DNA of 43,807 bases from Theodoxus fluviatilis (GCA_034096865.1 JAWQFJ010000646.1:42501-86307); one strand, 5' to 3'; shown: positions 23,785-33,804, counted from the first letter of the stretch. Made by a program: numbers and translations. The notes: generated by a model from the letters alone, not told the origin.

Positions 23785-23841
23785 AAGACAATCCAAAACA
23801 CCACACAAAAACAAGCAAGAGTTCTCATTGTTTCACATCTT

Positions 23842-23869
23842 CTAGAAGCGGGCTTAACCGTTCAACTAG
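23842..23869 (-). repeat. 3'UTR hairpin repeat copy 2
   Basis: 28-base unit with outer arms CTAG and CTAG and core CGGGCTTAACCG (+ strand), 85 bases from copy 1. Confidence 0.85.
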
Positions 23870-23954
23870 TTGATTGGTAACAACAGGATTAAACATTTCA
23901 CATTACAAAACGCAGCATAACCAACACAACAACAGAGCATGTTGGACAAGACAA

Positions 23955-23982
23955 CTTGAAGCGGTTTTAACCCTTCAACAAG
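23955..23982 (-). repeat. 3'UTR hairpin repeat copy 3
   Basis: 28-base unit with outer arms CTTG and CAAG and core CGGTTTTAACCC (+ strand). Both arms have changed relative to copies 1 and 2, yet they remain complementary. Confidence 0.85.
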
Positions 23983-24020
23983 TATGTCCTCCACATGGCT
24001 AGACACACAAACCGTGCAGG

Positions 24021-24048
24021 CTAAAAGCGGTCTTAACCCTTCAATTAG
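24021..24048 (-). repeat. 3'UTR hairpin repeat copy 4
   Basis: 28-base unit with outer arms CTAA and TTAG and core CGGTCTTAACCC (+ strand). Again both arms differ from copies 1-2 in a compensating way. Confidence 0.85.
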
Positions 24049-24639
24049 ATGCACATAAACAAACAGTGACACAAAGTGGCGTTGCTAAGCACGACAACAC
24101 CCCGCAATGAATAAACATCGCAAGTTCTTCCGTAATCACTAGCAGCACAGTGATACGTAATATTAAATGAAACTTTAGGCAAAAACCCACAGTCATGGGA
24201 AACTGTAACTTTCCCTAAACAGCAATCACACAAAGAGAGCACTATCTGCATCCTTACGATGAGATATTTCCTATCAGTTCCAAACCTATAGGCAATCCGC
24301 TCTTCCAGCTTACAATACCACAATTCACAAGAACGAGGGAAACTTTCCAGTACGTCTCGTTACACAGAGAGGACGTCATCAACAACGACATAACCATGAA
24401 CAATCGAAGGGTTATATGGGATATAAAGGATATGTCATATCATTCCAATAAAATAAACCATTGTTTCATGCATTCTTGGATATCATATGATTATATGGAA
24501 CTCTTATCGCATTCCTGTAATTCTCTTTACTACGTGTGGTTTTACTATACAAGGCTACGTATTGAGGTCATGCAAAAGAAAAAGGAACGGGTACATTACT
24601 TACAGTCAGAGGCACATCCAATACCTACACAAAGCAGTT

Positions 24640-27600
24640 CTACACATATGGTACTCCGTCACCAAAGTGGAATGACCGACAACCTGCGTTCGGTCTCACA
24701 GAGCGTCGGGGCTCAGTCACTTCACATGGAGTATCGTCACTTTTCTTCAGAAGGTCACAGGGTGATCTGTTCATGTTTTGAGCATCTCTGCTCTCACTGG
24801 GGGGTGTAATAACACTAGGAAAAGGTGACTGTGCTGGAAGGAGATCTCTTCTGTTCAGCACCTTCTCCGCACCTCCAGATTGGGGGCGTATCACATACAC
24901 ATGAGCTGCTGGATAGGGGCGAGCTGTCACTACACATAGTTCCGGCCGCCATCTGTCCTGAAATTTGGCGCGTCCTACCGCACGATTTCGGCGGTAGACC
25001 AGATCTCCCACCTGCAAGGTGTGGTCTTTTGCCCCGACATTCGCAGCCTGGTTCCTTCGCGCTGCCGCCTCGAGGAGGTGAGTATAAGCCCTGGCATGGG
25101 CCTGCTGAAGTCGGGAGCGATGCTGTCGCACCCAATCAACCGGTCCTTTGGCCTCGGGGAATGCAGTGTCGAGGAGTTCATCCACTGGTAATTTAGGTTC
25201 CTGTCCAAAAAGAATGTAGTAGGGCGAGAAACCTGTAGCACTGTGAGGGGTAGCATTGTAGGCTTGTAGGAGAGCAGGTAAATGCTCAGGCCACTTCCTC
25301 TTCTGGTCTGTTGGGAGAGTTCTTAAGAGGTCATGAAGAGTCCTATTAAATCGTTCACATTGTCCATTGCCCTCTGGATGGTACGCAGTGGTACGAGATT
25401 TTTTGATACCATACAGGTCACACAAAGACTTGATCACCTGGGATTCAAAATCCCTTCCTTGGTCGGAATGAATTCGGTCCGGCACACCGTACCTGGCAAA
25501 CCACTCTTTCACCAAGGCCTTCGCCACTGTTGTCGCTTCCTGATTCCGGGTTGGGACTGCCATGGAAAATTTTGAAAACACATCCGTCATGATGAGGACA
25601 TCTTCCCTACCATCACTGGCCGGTTCCAATTTGGTAAAATCCACAGCAAGCACTTCCAAGGGTCTGGTGGCGAGAAGGTTGCCTGATGTGGTTCGCAGGT
25701 TGGGTTGCTTGGCCATGGTACAGCGTTCACAGGCCTTTATGTAGTTCTCGACGTCCGAAGTTACACCCGGCCAGTACACCCGTTTCCGGAGAAGTTTGAG
25801 TGTCCTCTCTAGGGCTTGGTGGCCCATGTCGTCATGGATTGCTCTCAGAATGTCAGGACGCAGCGAACTGGGTAGAACCAATTGCTCGAGGTGGCCTTGA
25901 GCTGGGTCGGCGACATGTCTGTAGAGGAGCCCGTCTCGGATCCGAAGTCTCAAAAATTGCCGAAGTAGGATCTTCGAGGAATGGTCCTGTGTAGACTCTG
26001 GCTTTTGCGGCCAAGATGACAGAAACTTTCCTATCACGAGATCCTGCTTCTGCAGATCCCGCAGCTCTTGCTGAGACAGTCGTTTTCCGGTAGTCACAAC
26101 GACTTCTTCCTGCAAGAGTGGCACCTCTAAGAGCGCATCAGCATGAGGACTACTGGATTTGTCCCCCTCTTCACTGAGTGCTACCAGACTGTTGCAGACC
26201 AGTCCGTGGGTGTCGCCTATTTCTTCTGGAATTTCAGTCAATGGAGAGGGAAGTGTGTCGCAATTGACTTCATCCTCTTGAGATGGTGGGAGTCGGGATA
26301 GACCGTCAGCTGGGTTTGTTTTGCCAGGGCGGTATTTCACATCGAAGGTGAACTGCGCCAACTCGGCAGCCCATCGTTGCTCTAGTGCACCTAGCTTAGC
26401 GGTGCGAAAATACGTCAAAGGGTTGTTGTCTGTATAGACTGTGAACGTGCTTCCCATCAGGTAGTGGCGAAACTTCTTTGTCACCGCCCACTTCAAAGCT
26501 AGCATCTCCAGTTTGAAGCTTGAATAGCTGGAAGATTTCCTCTCGGTGGGGTGGAGACGTCGGCTGGCGTAGGCCACGACACGCACAGTCCCATCAGGCT
26601 GTTTCTGGGATAATATGGCGCTGAGCCCGTCATGGGAAGCATCAGTTTCTAGGATGAATGGCTTCTCAAAGTCCGCGAACAGGAGGACTGGGGCTGTCGT
26701 CAAGGCGGTCTTGAGTGCTTCGAAGGCCGCTTCATGGCGGTCTGTCCATTGCGATGTGACATCAACTGGTTTCTTTCCTGCTTTTGTCCTATGGGTCAGG
26801 TCATGCAGGGGGCCAGCTATTTTCGCAAACCCCTCGATGAATCTCCGATAATATGAGGCAAATCCTAGAAACGAAAGCACATGCTTGACTGTTTTGGGAC
26901 GAGGCCATTTCTTCACCGCGTCAACTTTCTCTTGCTGGCAGAACACGCCCTCATTGGAGATCGTGTGTCCCAGGTAGTTCACTTCACGCCTAAGGAACTG
27001 ACATTTCTTCAATTTGATTTTGAGTCCAACTTGAGTAATTTTCTCTAGAAATTTGTCCAGGTGAATCAAGTGTTCATCAAAGGTCCTTGAAAAGATCAAT
27101 ATGTCGTCCAAATAGCAAAGTAGAAATTCAAAGATGAAGTCTGAAGTGATGTTTTGCATCAAGCGCTGAAAAGTTGAAGGGGCGGTTGCTAGTCCAAACG
27201 GCATACGGGTGAACTCGTAGAGGCCAAAGGGGGTTGTGAATGCCGTCTTATGTTGATGATCAGGATGCATGCCTATCTGGTGGTATCCACTTGCCAGGTC
27301 GAGGGTGGAAAAGTACTGTGCCCCGGCAAGGGAATCAAATGACTCTTGAATCCGAGGAAGTGGGTAGGCGTCCATCACTGACTTTGCATTTAACTTCCGG
27401 TAGTCTACACACAACCTAAGGGTGGAATCACGCTTGCGGACCAGGACAAGTGGAGCAGCATACGGGCTGTGGCTCTCGACTATGATCTGCTTGTCAAGGA
27501 GTTCCTTCAGGTGTTGTTTCACTTCCAGAAACATTCTCGGTGGGATACTTCGATATGGCTCCGCCGTGGGAATGTCATCTTTTGTGTGGATCTCATGTTG

Positions 27601-28701
27601 GACACGATCAGTGAAACCCAAGTCACTATCATCCTTGGCGAAAGCCTTTTGATGTTTCTCCAAAAGTGCCTGTAGCTTTTGCCGCTGTAGCGCTGTACCA
27701 TCAAACGAAGGACACGGGACGTGTTCCGTTGTCTGAGAACTGAGGGGATTGGCTTCATCTGTGGCTTTGACGACAATTTCGTTCGAGGAGACGTCAAACC
27801 TACATCCATCTCCCTCGATGTCATCCACCACATGAAGCGTAGCGACAGATGTTCGGGCCTTCAGAAAGACGTCTTCGTGAGAAAAGTTTGCAATTCTAAC
27901 AAAGCGCGCATCTTTGTCTGCACTCACCAGGGTTGGAATGAGCAGGAGTCCTCCAGGAAGGTTCTGAGCAGATGGCAGGGCCAAAAGGTGACGTCGGGGC
28001 TTCTCGATGCCTGTGATCCTGACCGTGTAGAGGGATGAAGCAGGCACCATGACATCAGTAGCTACCTTGGCAAGTCCACGAACAGAAACCGACTCTAGCT
28101 TAGCCTCCCTGATGGCTGGTTCTAGGCATTGCGATATCCTGGCGTTGCCTAGTAGCTCACCCACTCGGCACAAAACATTCATGCCCAAGAGAACTGGATG
28201 CTTGGTCTTTCGCTGCAGCATTGAAGGGTCCCTGGGAGTCTTCACCACGAGGACAGGAACATTGGCCAGTGAATGCCCTAATACCTCCATGTCTACAGTC
28301 GCTATCCCGTTATACGGCACTTCCAAGCCATTCGCAGCTCTAAGTGTCAGAAGGGTTGACACCTTCAGAGATTTGCACGGAAACCTTTTGCAGTACCAGT
28401 CTTCAGTCACTGTGGTGACTTCACTCCCTGTGTCGATGACAGCACTTACTGCAGACCCATTTATCTGCACTGTCGTTGTAGGACACTTCCCCGTCAGGTT
28501 GACTGTAGCCGCGCCCTCCCCCGCTGTCTGGCTCGCAACAACGGGGGCAGCTAGTTTTCCTCGGGTAAGGAGCTCTGCCCCGGGTGACGACTTGCCTGTT
28601 GTTGCCACTCGCCAGACAAGGCTCGGGGTTGCATGTATGCGCCTTGTGGCGGAGGTAGCGGGACAGGAGGATATGTAGGACCTGGGTACTGCGGAATCCA
28701 T
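24640..28701 (-). CDS. pol: Ty3/gypsy Pol polyprotein (protease-RT-RNase H-integrase)
   Basis: This uninterrupted 1353-residue frame encodes the enzymes that cut the polyprotein, copy the element's RNA into DNA and insert it into the genome. Retropepsin: active site DTG at 90-92. Reverse transcriptase, about 370-625: catalytic Asp468 in TLDLASG, FGLATAPSTFQ near 502-512, YLDD at 530-533. RNase H, about 680-805: Asp687, Glu732, Asp758, Asp799. Integrase: zinc-binding HHCC (His956, His961, Cys991, Cys994) and catalytic triad Asp1021, Asp1080, Glu1116 with the usual 35-residue D-E spacing. The C-terminal domain near 1228-1290 looks like the SH3-like tail of gypsy integrases. All catalytic residues are present. 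The frame is open upstream of the ATG to 28782, so the real protein is probably made by frameshifting from gag rather than from this ATG. The tail after about 1290 is Ser/Pro-rich and unassigned. Confidence 0.97.
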   Translation of the reverse strand: MDSAVPRSYISSCPATSATRRIHATPSLVWRVATTGKSSPGAELLTRGKLAAPVVASQTAGEGAATVNLTGKCPTTTVQINGSAVSAVIDTGSEVTTVTEDWYCKRFPCKSLKVSTLLTLRAANGLEVPYNGIATVDMEVLGHSLANVPVLVVKTPRDPSMLQRKTKHPVLLGMNVLCRVGELLGNARISQCLEPAIREAKLESVSVRGLAKVATDVMVPASSLYTVRITGIEKPRRHLLALPSAQNLPGGLLLIPTLVSADKDARFVRIANFSHEDVFLKARTSVATLHVVDDIEGDGCRFDVSSNEIVVKATDEANPLSSQTTEHVPCPSFDGTALQRQKLQALLEKHQKAFAKDDSDLGFTDRVQHEIHTKDDIPTAEPYRSIPPRMFLEVKQHLKELLDKQIIVESHSPYAAPLVLVRKRDSTLRLCVDYRKLNAKSVMDAYPLPRIQESFDSLAGAQYFSTLDLASGYHQIGMHPDHQHKTAFTTPFGLYEFTRMPFGLATAPSTFQRLMQNITSDFIFEFLLCYLDDILIFSRTFDEHLIHLDKFLEKITQVGLKIKLKKCQFLRREVNYLGHTISNEGVFCQQEKVDAVKKWPRPKTVKHVLSFLGFASYYRRFIEGFAKIAGPLHDLTHRTKAGKKPVDVTSQWTDRHEAAFEALKTALTTAPVLLFADFEKPFILETDASHDGLSAILSQKQPDGTVRVVAYASRRLHPTERKSSSYSSFKLEMLALKWAVTKKFRHYLMGSTFTVYTDNNPLTYFRTAKLGALEQRWAAELAQFTFDVKYRPGKTNPADGLSRLPPSQEDEVNCDTLPSPLTEIPEEIGDTHGLVCNSLVALSEEGDKSSSPHADALLEVPLLQEEVVVTTGKRLSQQELRDLQKQDLVIGKFLSSWPQKPESTQDHSSKILLRQFLRLRIRDGLLYRHVADPAQGHLEQLVLPSSLRPDILRAIHDDMGHQALERTLKLLRKRVYWPGVTSDVENYIKACERCTMAKQPNLRTTSGNLLATRPLEVLAVDFTKLEPASDGREDVLIMTDVFSKFSMAVPTRNQEATTVAKALVKEWFARYGVPDRIHSDQGRDFESQVIKSLCDLYGIKKSRTTAYHPEGNGQCERFNRTLHDLLRTLPTDQKRKWPEHLPALLQAYNATPHSATGFSPYYILFGQEPKLPVDELLDTAFPEAKGPVDWVRQHRSRLQQAHARAYTHLLEAAARRNQAANVGAKDHTLQVGDLVYRRNRAVGRAKFQDRWRPELCVVTARPYPAAHVYVIRPQSGGAEKVLNRRDLLPAQSPFPSVITPPSESRDAQNMNRSPCDLLKKSDDTPCEVTEPRRSVRPNAGCRSFHFGDGVPYV

Positions 28702-28796
28702 TGCCCCGGAGACGGCTGGTGGAGATACTGTCGCTGAGCAAAGGCTGTGGCGTATTGGCGTTGACCACTGTTGCGGTTCGCGTCAGCCTTTCGCTT
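28551..28796 (-). CDS. gag: Gag-like C-terminal frame (partial, cut by gap)
   Basis: An 81-residue open frame runs from the gap edge to a TAG at 28551-28553, overlapping the start of the Pol frame by about 230 bases and lying in the frame from which a -1 shift reaches Pol. It begins Lys/Arg-rich (KRKADANRN), then becomes Gln-, Pro- and Tyr-rich (e.g. QYPGPTYPPVPLPPPQGAY). No CCHC zinc knuckle is visible, although many gypsy Gag proteins have one; it may lie in the missing part or be absent. Position and composition support gag; sequence similarity was not tested. Two candidate slip sites on the minus strand are GGAAAAC (28554-28560), directly before the stop, and CCCGGGG (28578-28584), which fits the X-XXY-YYZ frame pattern but is not a typical efficient eukaryotic site. 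Confidence 0.55.
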   Translation of the reverse strand, partial: KRKADANRNSGQRQYATAFAQRQYLHQPSPGQWIPQYPGPTYPPVPLPPPQGAYMQPRALSGEWQQQASRHPGQSSLPEEN

Positions 28797-28797
28797 C

Positions 28798-28807
28798 NNN
28801 NNNNNNN
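28798..28807. other. Assembly gap (10 N)
   Basis: Ten Ns interrupt the sequence exactly where the retrotransposon's gag should continue. Sequence to the right shows no gag, primer-binding site or LTR resemblance, so the true gap length is probably larger than ten bases. Confidence 0.99.
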
Positions 28808-29845
28808 AAGGTCACATTGCAGTCTGACGCTCCCTGGTGAAGTGCATGTGCAGGGGAGACTACGTCCTTGCCGCTCTCGTTTGTGTCCCCTCCTTATGCT
28901 GAGCGTTTGTCCCCCTTTGAGGTGTAGTGGGGACGCGCTTTGATGGAGAAATTGCAGAGATATGACACTCTACTATGAAATACAAATCTCGACTGAAGTG
29001 TTCAGAGCGATTAGCCGATATTGTTTTCCTGATTAAGGGTAATTTACCTATGACCTTTCGACAAGCTTTTATGGAAGGTGAACACTGTGAGGCACGATTC
29101 ACTTCAACAACCATATCAGATTGTGATGGATATCGGACAAGCAAAGACATATGACAGCGTTGCAAATCTTTTTTAAATAACTATTTCAACGTTCAAGCTG
29201 AAGTAGATGTAAACATTTAACTCGAGTAATGACGTCACTTTAAAATATGAGAGCAATGTTGTAAGTGTAAAATAAAAATGCCTGTTTGTAATCGATGCCT
29301 CTCCAGTCAAAATGTCCCTTTTAATCTCAATATGTTCTCCTAATATTGCCCTCCTGCATAAACATTAGAGGGCAAAAAGAAGCAAACAACCAGTTTTGGA
29401 GATAACAGTTGATTAGCTCGTTACCATCGCGGGCAGTTTTCAGACCATTTAACCGGTTGTGACCCAATTTTTTAACATGAAATTGGTGTGTTTGGAATCG
29501 GATGCTGTTACGCGTGAGATGTGATATTGATTCCTGCGTAATTTTCAGCGAGTAACCTGATGAACTGAGGGTAGATAGCCAAAACATTGTGAAAGGGTCA
29601 AACTACCCCAGTATTGTACTGCACGAGTTTTCCTATTGTAATTATATTTTTTTTTATTTAACTGGTCGGCCCCACCATTATCTGAAACGATTATTCTTTG
29701 TGTGTAAATCAACGATCTAAACGCATGCTGTCCTGGAGAGTTATCTACGCACTTCACCATGTAGAGGCACTTTAGGCATGGGACCACGTGGCCCTCTGAG
29801 TGAGTGTTTGCGCTGAGATGTTCCACCGCGTGCCTCATTTAGGAA
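28808..29845. other. Non-coding stretch right of gap, nothing recognised
   Basis: Unique, moderately AT-rich sequence. A minus-strand frame of about 100 residues (28860-29165) is not gag-like. No copy of the LTR termini or of the hairpin repeats is seen. Confidence 0.55.
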
Positions 29846-30205
29846 AGTGAGTGAGTGAGTGAGTGAGAGGAGTGAGTGAGTGAGTGAGTGAGTGAGTGAG
29901 TGAGTGAGTGAGTGAGTGAGTGAGTGAGTGAGTGAGTGAGTGAGTGAGTGAGTGAGTGAGTGAGTGAGTGAGTGAGTGAGTGAGTGAGTGAGTGAGTGAG
30001 TGAGTGAGTGAGTGAGTGAGTGAGTGAGTGAGTGAGTGAGTGAGTGAGTGAGTGTCAGTCAGTCAGTCAGTCAGTGAATCATTGAGTCAGTCAGTGAATC
30101 ATTGAGTCAGTGAGTCAGTGAGTCAATGGTGAGCGAGCGAGCAAGTGAGTGATTGTGGTGAGTAAATGAATGAGTGAGAGTGAGTGAGTGAGCGAGCGAG
30201 CGAAG
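29846..30205. repeat. (GAGT)n array with decaying edge
   Basis: About 205 bases of GAGT units with one early interruption, then TCAG units (about 30055-30075), then mixed GAGTCA/GAATCATT units and GAGC/GAGT remnants to about 30205. Confidence 0.95.
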
Positions 30206-30648
30206 ATTTACGCTTTATCCGCCTTTGTAAGCTATGTAAAGCCACTGAACACGAAGCTCATTAGAACAGGTTGGTGTAAGAGTAAGTCAAGTCACGATAT
30301 TCTTTGTTATTCGCCTCTGACGGAAACTCCTATATAAGGAGACGCGTTGGGTCTATTCTCGCTACCCAACCCACAGGGCGATCATTCAGGAGAGTGGTTT
30401 CCCACCCAGAGTGTAGGCCACGGGAGTCTTGTTCTGAGCAGTTGGGGACGGACAGGTTGATGGGCTGACATGGGCCGTCCAGACATTTAACGGATTAATG
30501 TTGCTGTGCATCTGTAGACCTGAAAGCGAGCCCAATGAGGGGAAATGGAACATGTCTTTCTTAATGCGGAAGCGTCTGTTCAGCTCCAAGTTAAACTTCT
30601 GCGTAGGCAGCTGTGCACATACGTTGTGGTAATGGCCTGAGAAAAGTA
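30206..30648. other. Non-coding stretch, nothing recognised
   Basis: Unique sequence of about 440 bases with no recognisable exon. Confidence 0.5.
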
Positions 30649-30775
<127 letters not shown>

Positions 30776-30983
30776 GCTTGCGTGTGTTTGTTTAAGGAGA
30801 AATATGTAGCGGCATACTTTTACTACGCATTGTCACTCTGTTTCTTATCTCACTCATATCGTTTTCTATCATTGAAGATTCTTGTTTTACAACTGCGTGT
30901 TTTCCACGCAAATCGTTCGTCGTCTTGCTGCCCTTGCTTCCTTTGCTGCTCCTCGCCCTTTTGATGCCCCTGCTCCGCTTACA

Positions 30984-31490
30984 GCTCCTCCTCCTCCTCC
31001 TCCTCCTCCTCCTCCTCCTCCTCCTCCTTCTCCTACTCCTCCTCCTCCTCCTCCTCCTCCTCCTCCTCCTTATCCTCCTCCTTTCCTCCTCTCCCGCTCT
31101 CTCGCGTTCTCCTCGCCCCTCGCCTCCCCTACCATCTCCTCCTCCTCCTTCCTCTTCCTACTCCTCCTCTCCATCTCACTCCTCCTCCTCCTCCCTCCTC
31201 CCTCATCCTCCTCCTCCTCCATCTTCCTCCTCCATCTTCCTCCTCCATCTTCCTCCTCCATCTTTCTCCTTTCCTTCTTTTTCTTCCTTCTTTCCATCTT
31301 CTTTTTCCTCCTTTCATTTTTCTTCTTATTCCTCCGTTCCCTCCTCTTCTTTCCCTTTTCCATCTTCTTTCTCCTTTCTTTCTCCTTCTTCCTCTTCTCT
31401 TCAGTTCCTTTTCTTCCATTCCTGTCTCCTGCCATTCATACTGCTGCTCAGTCTGTTCTTCCTGCTCCTTCCCTTCTTTGCAGACACTTC
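30984..31490. repeat. (CCT)n array grading into CT/TTC-rich sequence
   Basis: CTC triplets dominate about 30984-31090; the rest is degenerate CCT/TTCCT. Leu-, Ser-, Pro- or Lys/Glu-homopolymeric frames on both strands follow from the repeat. Confidence 0.95.
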
Positions 31491-32690
31491 TCTTTTGAGT
31501 AAGTTAAGTTTTTACGGAAAAAATACCACCCTGCATAACGATCCGTCTTTCACTTCCCACTAAACACTCTTTCATTCTCCCATTATTTGCTCCAAGTTTT
31601 TCTTTCTTTTCTTCCACTACTAATGTCGTGTTTGCCAATTCTAGTACCCACGCGAACTTGCTTTTTCAGGCGCTGGCATGCCACAGATAGACTACTCCAT
31701 TAAAAAAAAAAAAACTCGCCTGGTTTTTGCTGGGAATCGAGTTCTGACTGGTGTGCTGGGGAGCAGGAACTGGCTCTGCCAGCGCACTTCTAGTCTTCGC
31801 GTGTATGGCCAGCTCGCTCACGCTTGTATCGATTTTTCATCAGGCGAGGTATAAATTATTCGCCCATAATACCCGCCAAATCAAAGCTATATTAAGATTA
31901 ACCCTCATGTCACCGCTGTCAGAGGCTCTCGCACCGCAGACAGTGATTGCTGGTTGTGTGTGCTGTCAAGGTAGAAGGATTTGGTGGAATTTGCGTTGTA
32001 TGAGATTTGTTGCACACGAGTGAAATCATCAGCGACGATGCTCGGGTGAGGTGGAATGGCGCCTTGCCGTCGGCACGGGTGGTGGCTGCACATGATTTGT
32101 ATGGAGTTCGAAGGTAGAGGGTGAACTGGAAAATCGAGTCATCCATTTCTGTTCTGACGCTCGCGATTTTCGTCGCCTCGTATGCGCTGTCACATACAGT
32201 ACCCATCAACCCCGTTGAGTAATACACTGACTCATGTCGTTCTGCAAATCAAAATTTAGGCATTGTCAAAGCTCAAGGAACATCTAGAGGGCAATAGCAT
32301 GATCACACATTGATTGGATAATTTGAACAGTTTTGGGAGGCGCAGGGCAACATGAGACGTCAGCAGCGATTTTTGTTGCAGGTAACATTCCATCGTATGT
32401 CTTGAGTGAACTGCCTGCCTTTGGCGGATCCCACAACGACTTCAAAGCGCTTAACTTGGCACGGGTCGGGGATTTTTAAGTAGACAGTTCCGTGCGAGCT
32501 ACATCTGCTATTTTCGGAGCCTGGTCGTGAGAGGTTTTGGGTACATATGTTGCATTCCGTGGAAAACGAAGGAAACAACCCAGTCAATTGCAGGGTGCGA
32601 TTCGACAGACACCGCCGGTGAGGGAACATGTTGTTTTTTTTTCTTCTTCTACGGTGGGCGTTTCATTCACGTTGCGTTGAGGGCCTGGGG

Positions 32691-32692
<2 letters not shown>
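31491..32692. other. Non-coding stretch, nothing recognised
   Basis: Unique sequence with a 12-base A run near 31703. Short frames near 31751-32227 and 32360-32629 have no recognisable domains. Confidence 0.5.
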
Positions 32693-32784
<92 letters not shown>

Positions 32785-32812
32785 CGAACGAACGAACGAA
32801 CGAACGAACGAA
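32693..32812. repeat. (GA)n then (CGAA)n compound microsatellite
   Basis: About 86 bases of pure GA followed by eight CGAA/GAAC units. Confidence 0.97.
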
Positions 32813-32890
32813 CTTTATTTTACAAGGGTAGTGAATTAGGCAGTAGTGCCTTTCTTACATTCAGCCCTTGAGGCAAAATATTCAAATGTG

Positions 32891-32893
<3 letters not shown>

Positions 32894-32944
<51 letters not shown>

Positions 32945-32989
32945 TAGCTGGGGAAAGGGGGAGGAAGGGAAGAAGGTGGGGGGGGGGGG

Positions 32990-33057
<68 letters not shown>
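32894..33057. repeat. GA runs flanking a G-rich spacer
   Basis: GA (about 32894-32935), a G8 tract, a G/A-rich spacer with a G12 tract (about 32978-32990), then GA again (about 32992-33056). The order GA-G-GA is nearly mirror-symmetric. Confidence 0.96.
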
Positions 33058-33061
<4 letters not shown>

Positions 33062-33748
33062 GGTCATTTGGCAGCAGTCTGGTGAGTGGGAATCCGTTTC
33101 ACTGGCTTCCTGGTGCAAGAAGTGCTTCGAGTCTTTGGGTTCACCGCATGGGTCTGCAGCTGCTACTTCAACAGGAAGTGCTACCCTCTTTTTTTGCTCT
33201 GCTTCAACATACAAGTTGTGAGGAGGCATTGCCCATGTACGACTAGAATTTATCATGACTACATTTGTCAATGTGGGCAAGATGAACACAAATAAAAAGA
33301 GAGAGAGAAAAAAAAAACTTTTGCACGCGGAAGAAATTTCAATTCCTCAGAAAATTATTGCGTGTTCCATGAAGTATTCTCTGGTAAAATGTCCCTTGAT
33401 CGTAAGGCTTTTACTTAAAAAAATGTCTATCTTACAAAATGGGGGGGGGGGGGGGTTGTGCAACCTTCCCTTGCAAATCTTCCTCTTGCATGATCCTGTA
33501 TGGCTTTCTTAGAGCCTGAAAGCTAGCTTTCTGATCCTAACAGGACGAAGGAAAATGCCTTAGACCCCCTCTCTACATATCCCCAAGGTAATGCTTCTCG
33601 AGTAATGAGAATCTTCTTAGCGTCTCCTCGACACAACACTAACCTCCCACATTATATTGCAGCTGAGGTCAACAAAACAACTCTTTCTGTCCTGTGGAGT
33701 AGTGGAGTATTCGGGGATTATAATCTTCCTGCAATTAGTAAAGAAAAC

Positions 33749-33756
<8 letters not shown>
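33058..33756. other. Non-coding stretch, nothing recognised
   Basis: Unique sequence with a 14-base G tract near 33441-33454. No exon or element recognised. Confidence 0.5.

Positions 33757-33804
<48 letters not shown>

Larger units (their letters stand above)
23508..24639 (-). other. Retrotransposon 3' untranslated region
   Basis: About 1.13 kb between the Pol stop and the polypurine tract, with no recognisable coding domain. Two short frames (23866-24072 and 24045-24323, minus) are Cys-rich but resemble no family I can name. It contains four related hairpin-like repeats and a perfect 6-bp-stem hairpin near its end. The length is generous for a Ty3/gypsy element without an env gene. Confidence 0.7.
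22814..28797 (-). mobile_element. Ty3/gypsy LTR retrotransposon, 5' part missing at assembly gap
   Basis: The element is read right to left. In order it holds the tail of a gag-like frame, an intact Pol frame (protease-RT-RNase H-integrase), about 1.1 kb of 3' untranslated sequence, a polypurine tract and one LTR. Integrase downstream of RNase H is the Ty3/gypsy order; in copia-type elements integrase precedes RT. The gag body, primer-binding site and 5' LTR are not present on the far side of the 10-N gap, so the copy is either truncated there or split by assembly. No envelope-like frame is recognised. The undamaged Pol frame implies a young or recently active copy. Target-site duplication cannot be checked because only one end is visible. 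The outer edge depends on the LTR call. Confidence 0.9.

Noticed and set aside
24045..24323. Cys-rich 92-residue frame in the element's 3'UTR as a possible envelope-like gene
   Set aside because: Too short; no signal peptide, transmembrane anchor or recognisable family feature.
23494..24364. Alternative LTR spanning 23494-24364, with ends TGTTACA and CGTTACA
   Set aside because: In element orientation the sequence before TGTAACG at 24364 is not purine-rich, whereas GGGGAGA precedes TGTAACA at 23500. TATA and AATAAA also fall in the right order only in the 22814-23500 interval.
28049..28678. 209-residue + strand frame opposite the protease region
   Set aside because: Antisense shadow of the intact Pol frame.
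29846..30205. Possible CRISPR-like array
   Set aside because: Plain GAGT tetranucleotide repeat with no spacers; eukaryotic context.
31731..31800. Possible tRNA-derived SINE, from a GGAATCGAGTTCTGAC segment resembling a B box
   Set aside because: No matching A box at the right distance, no tail repeat and no second copy seen.
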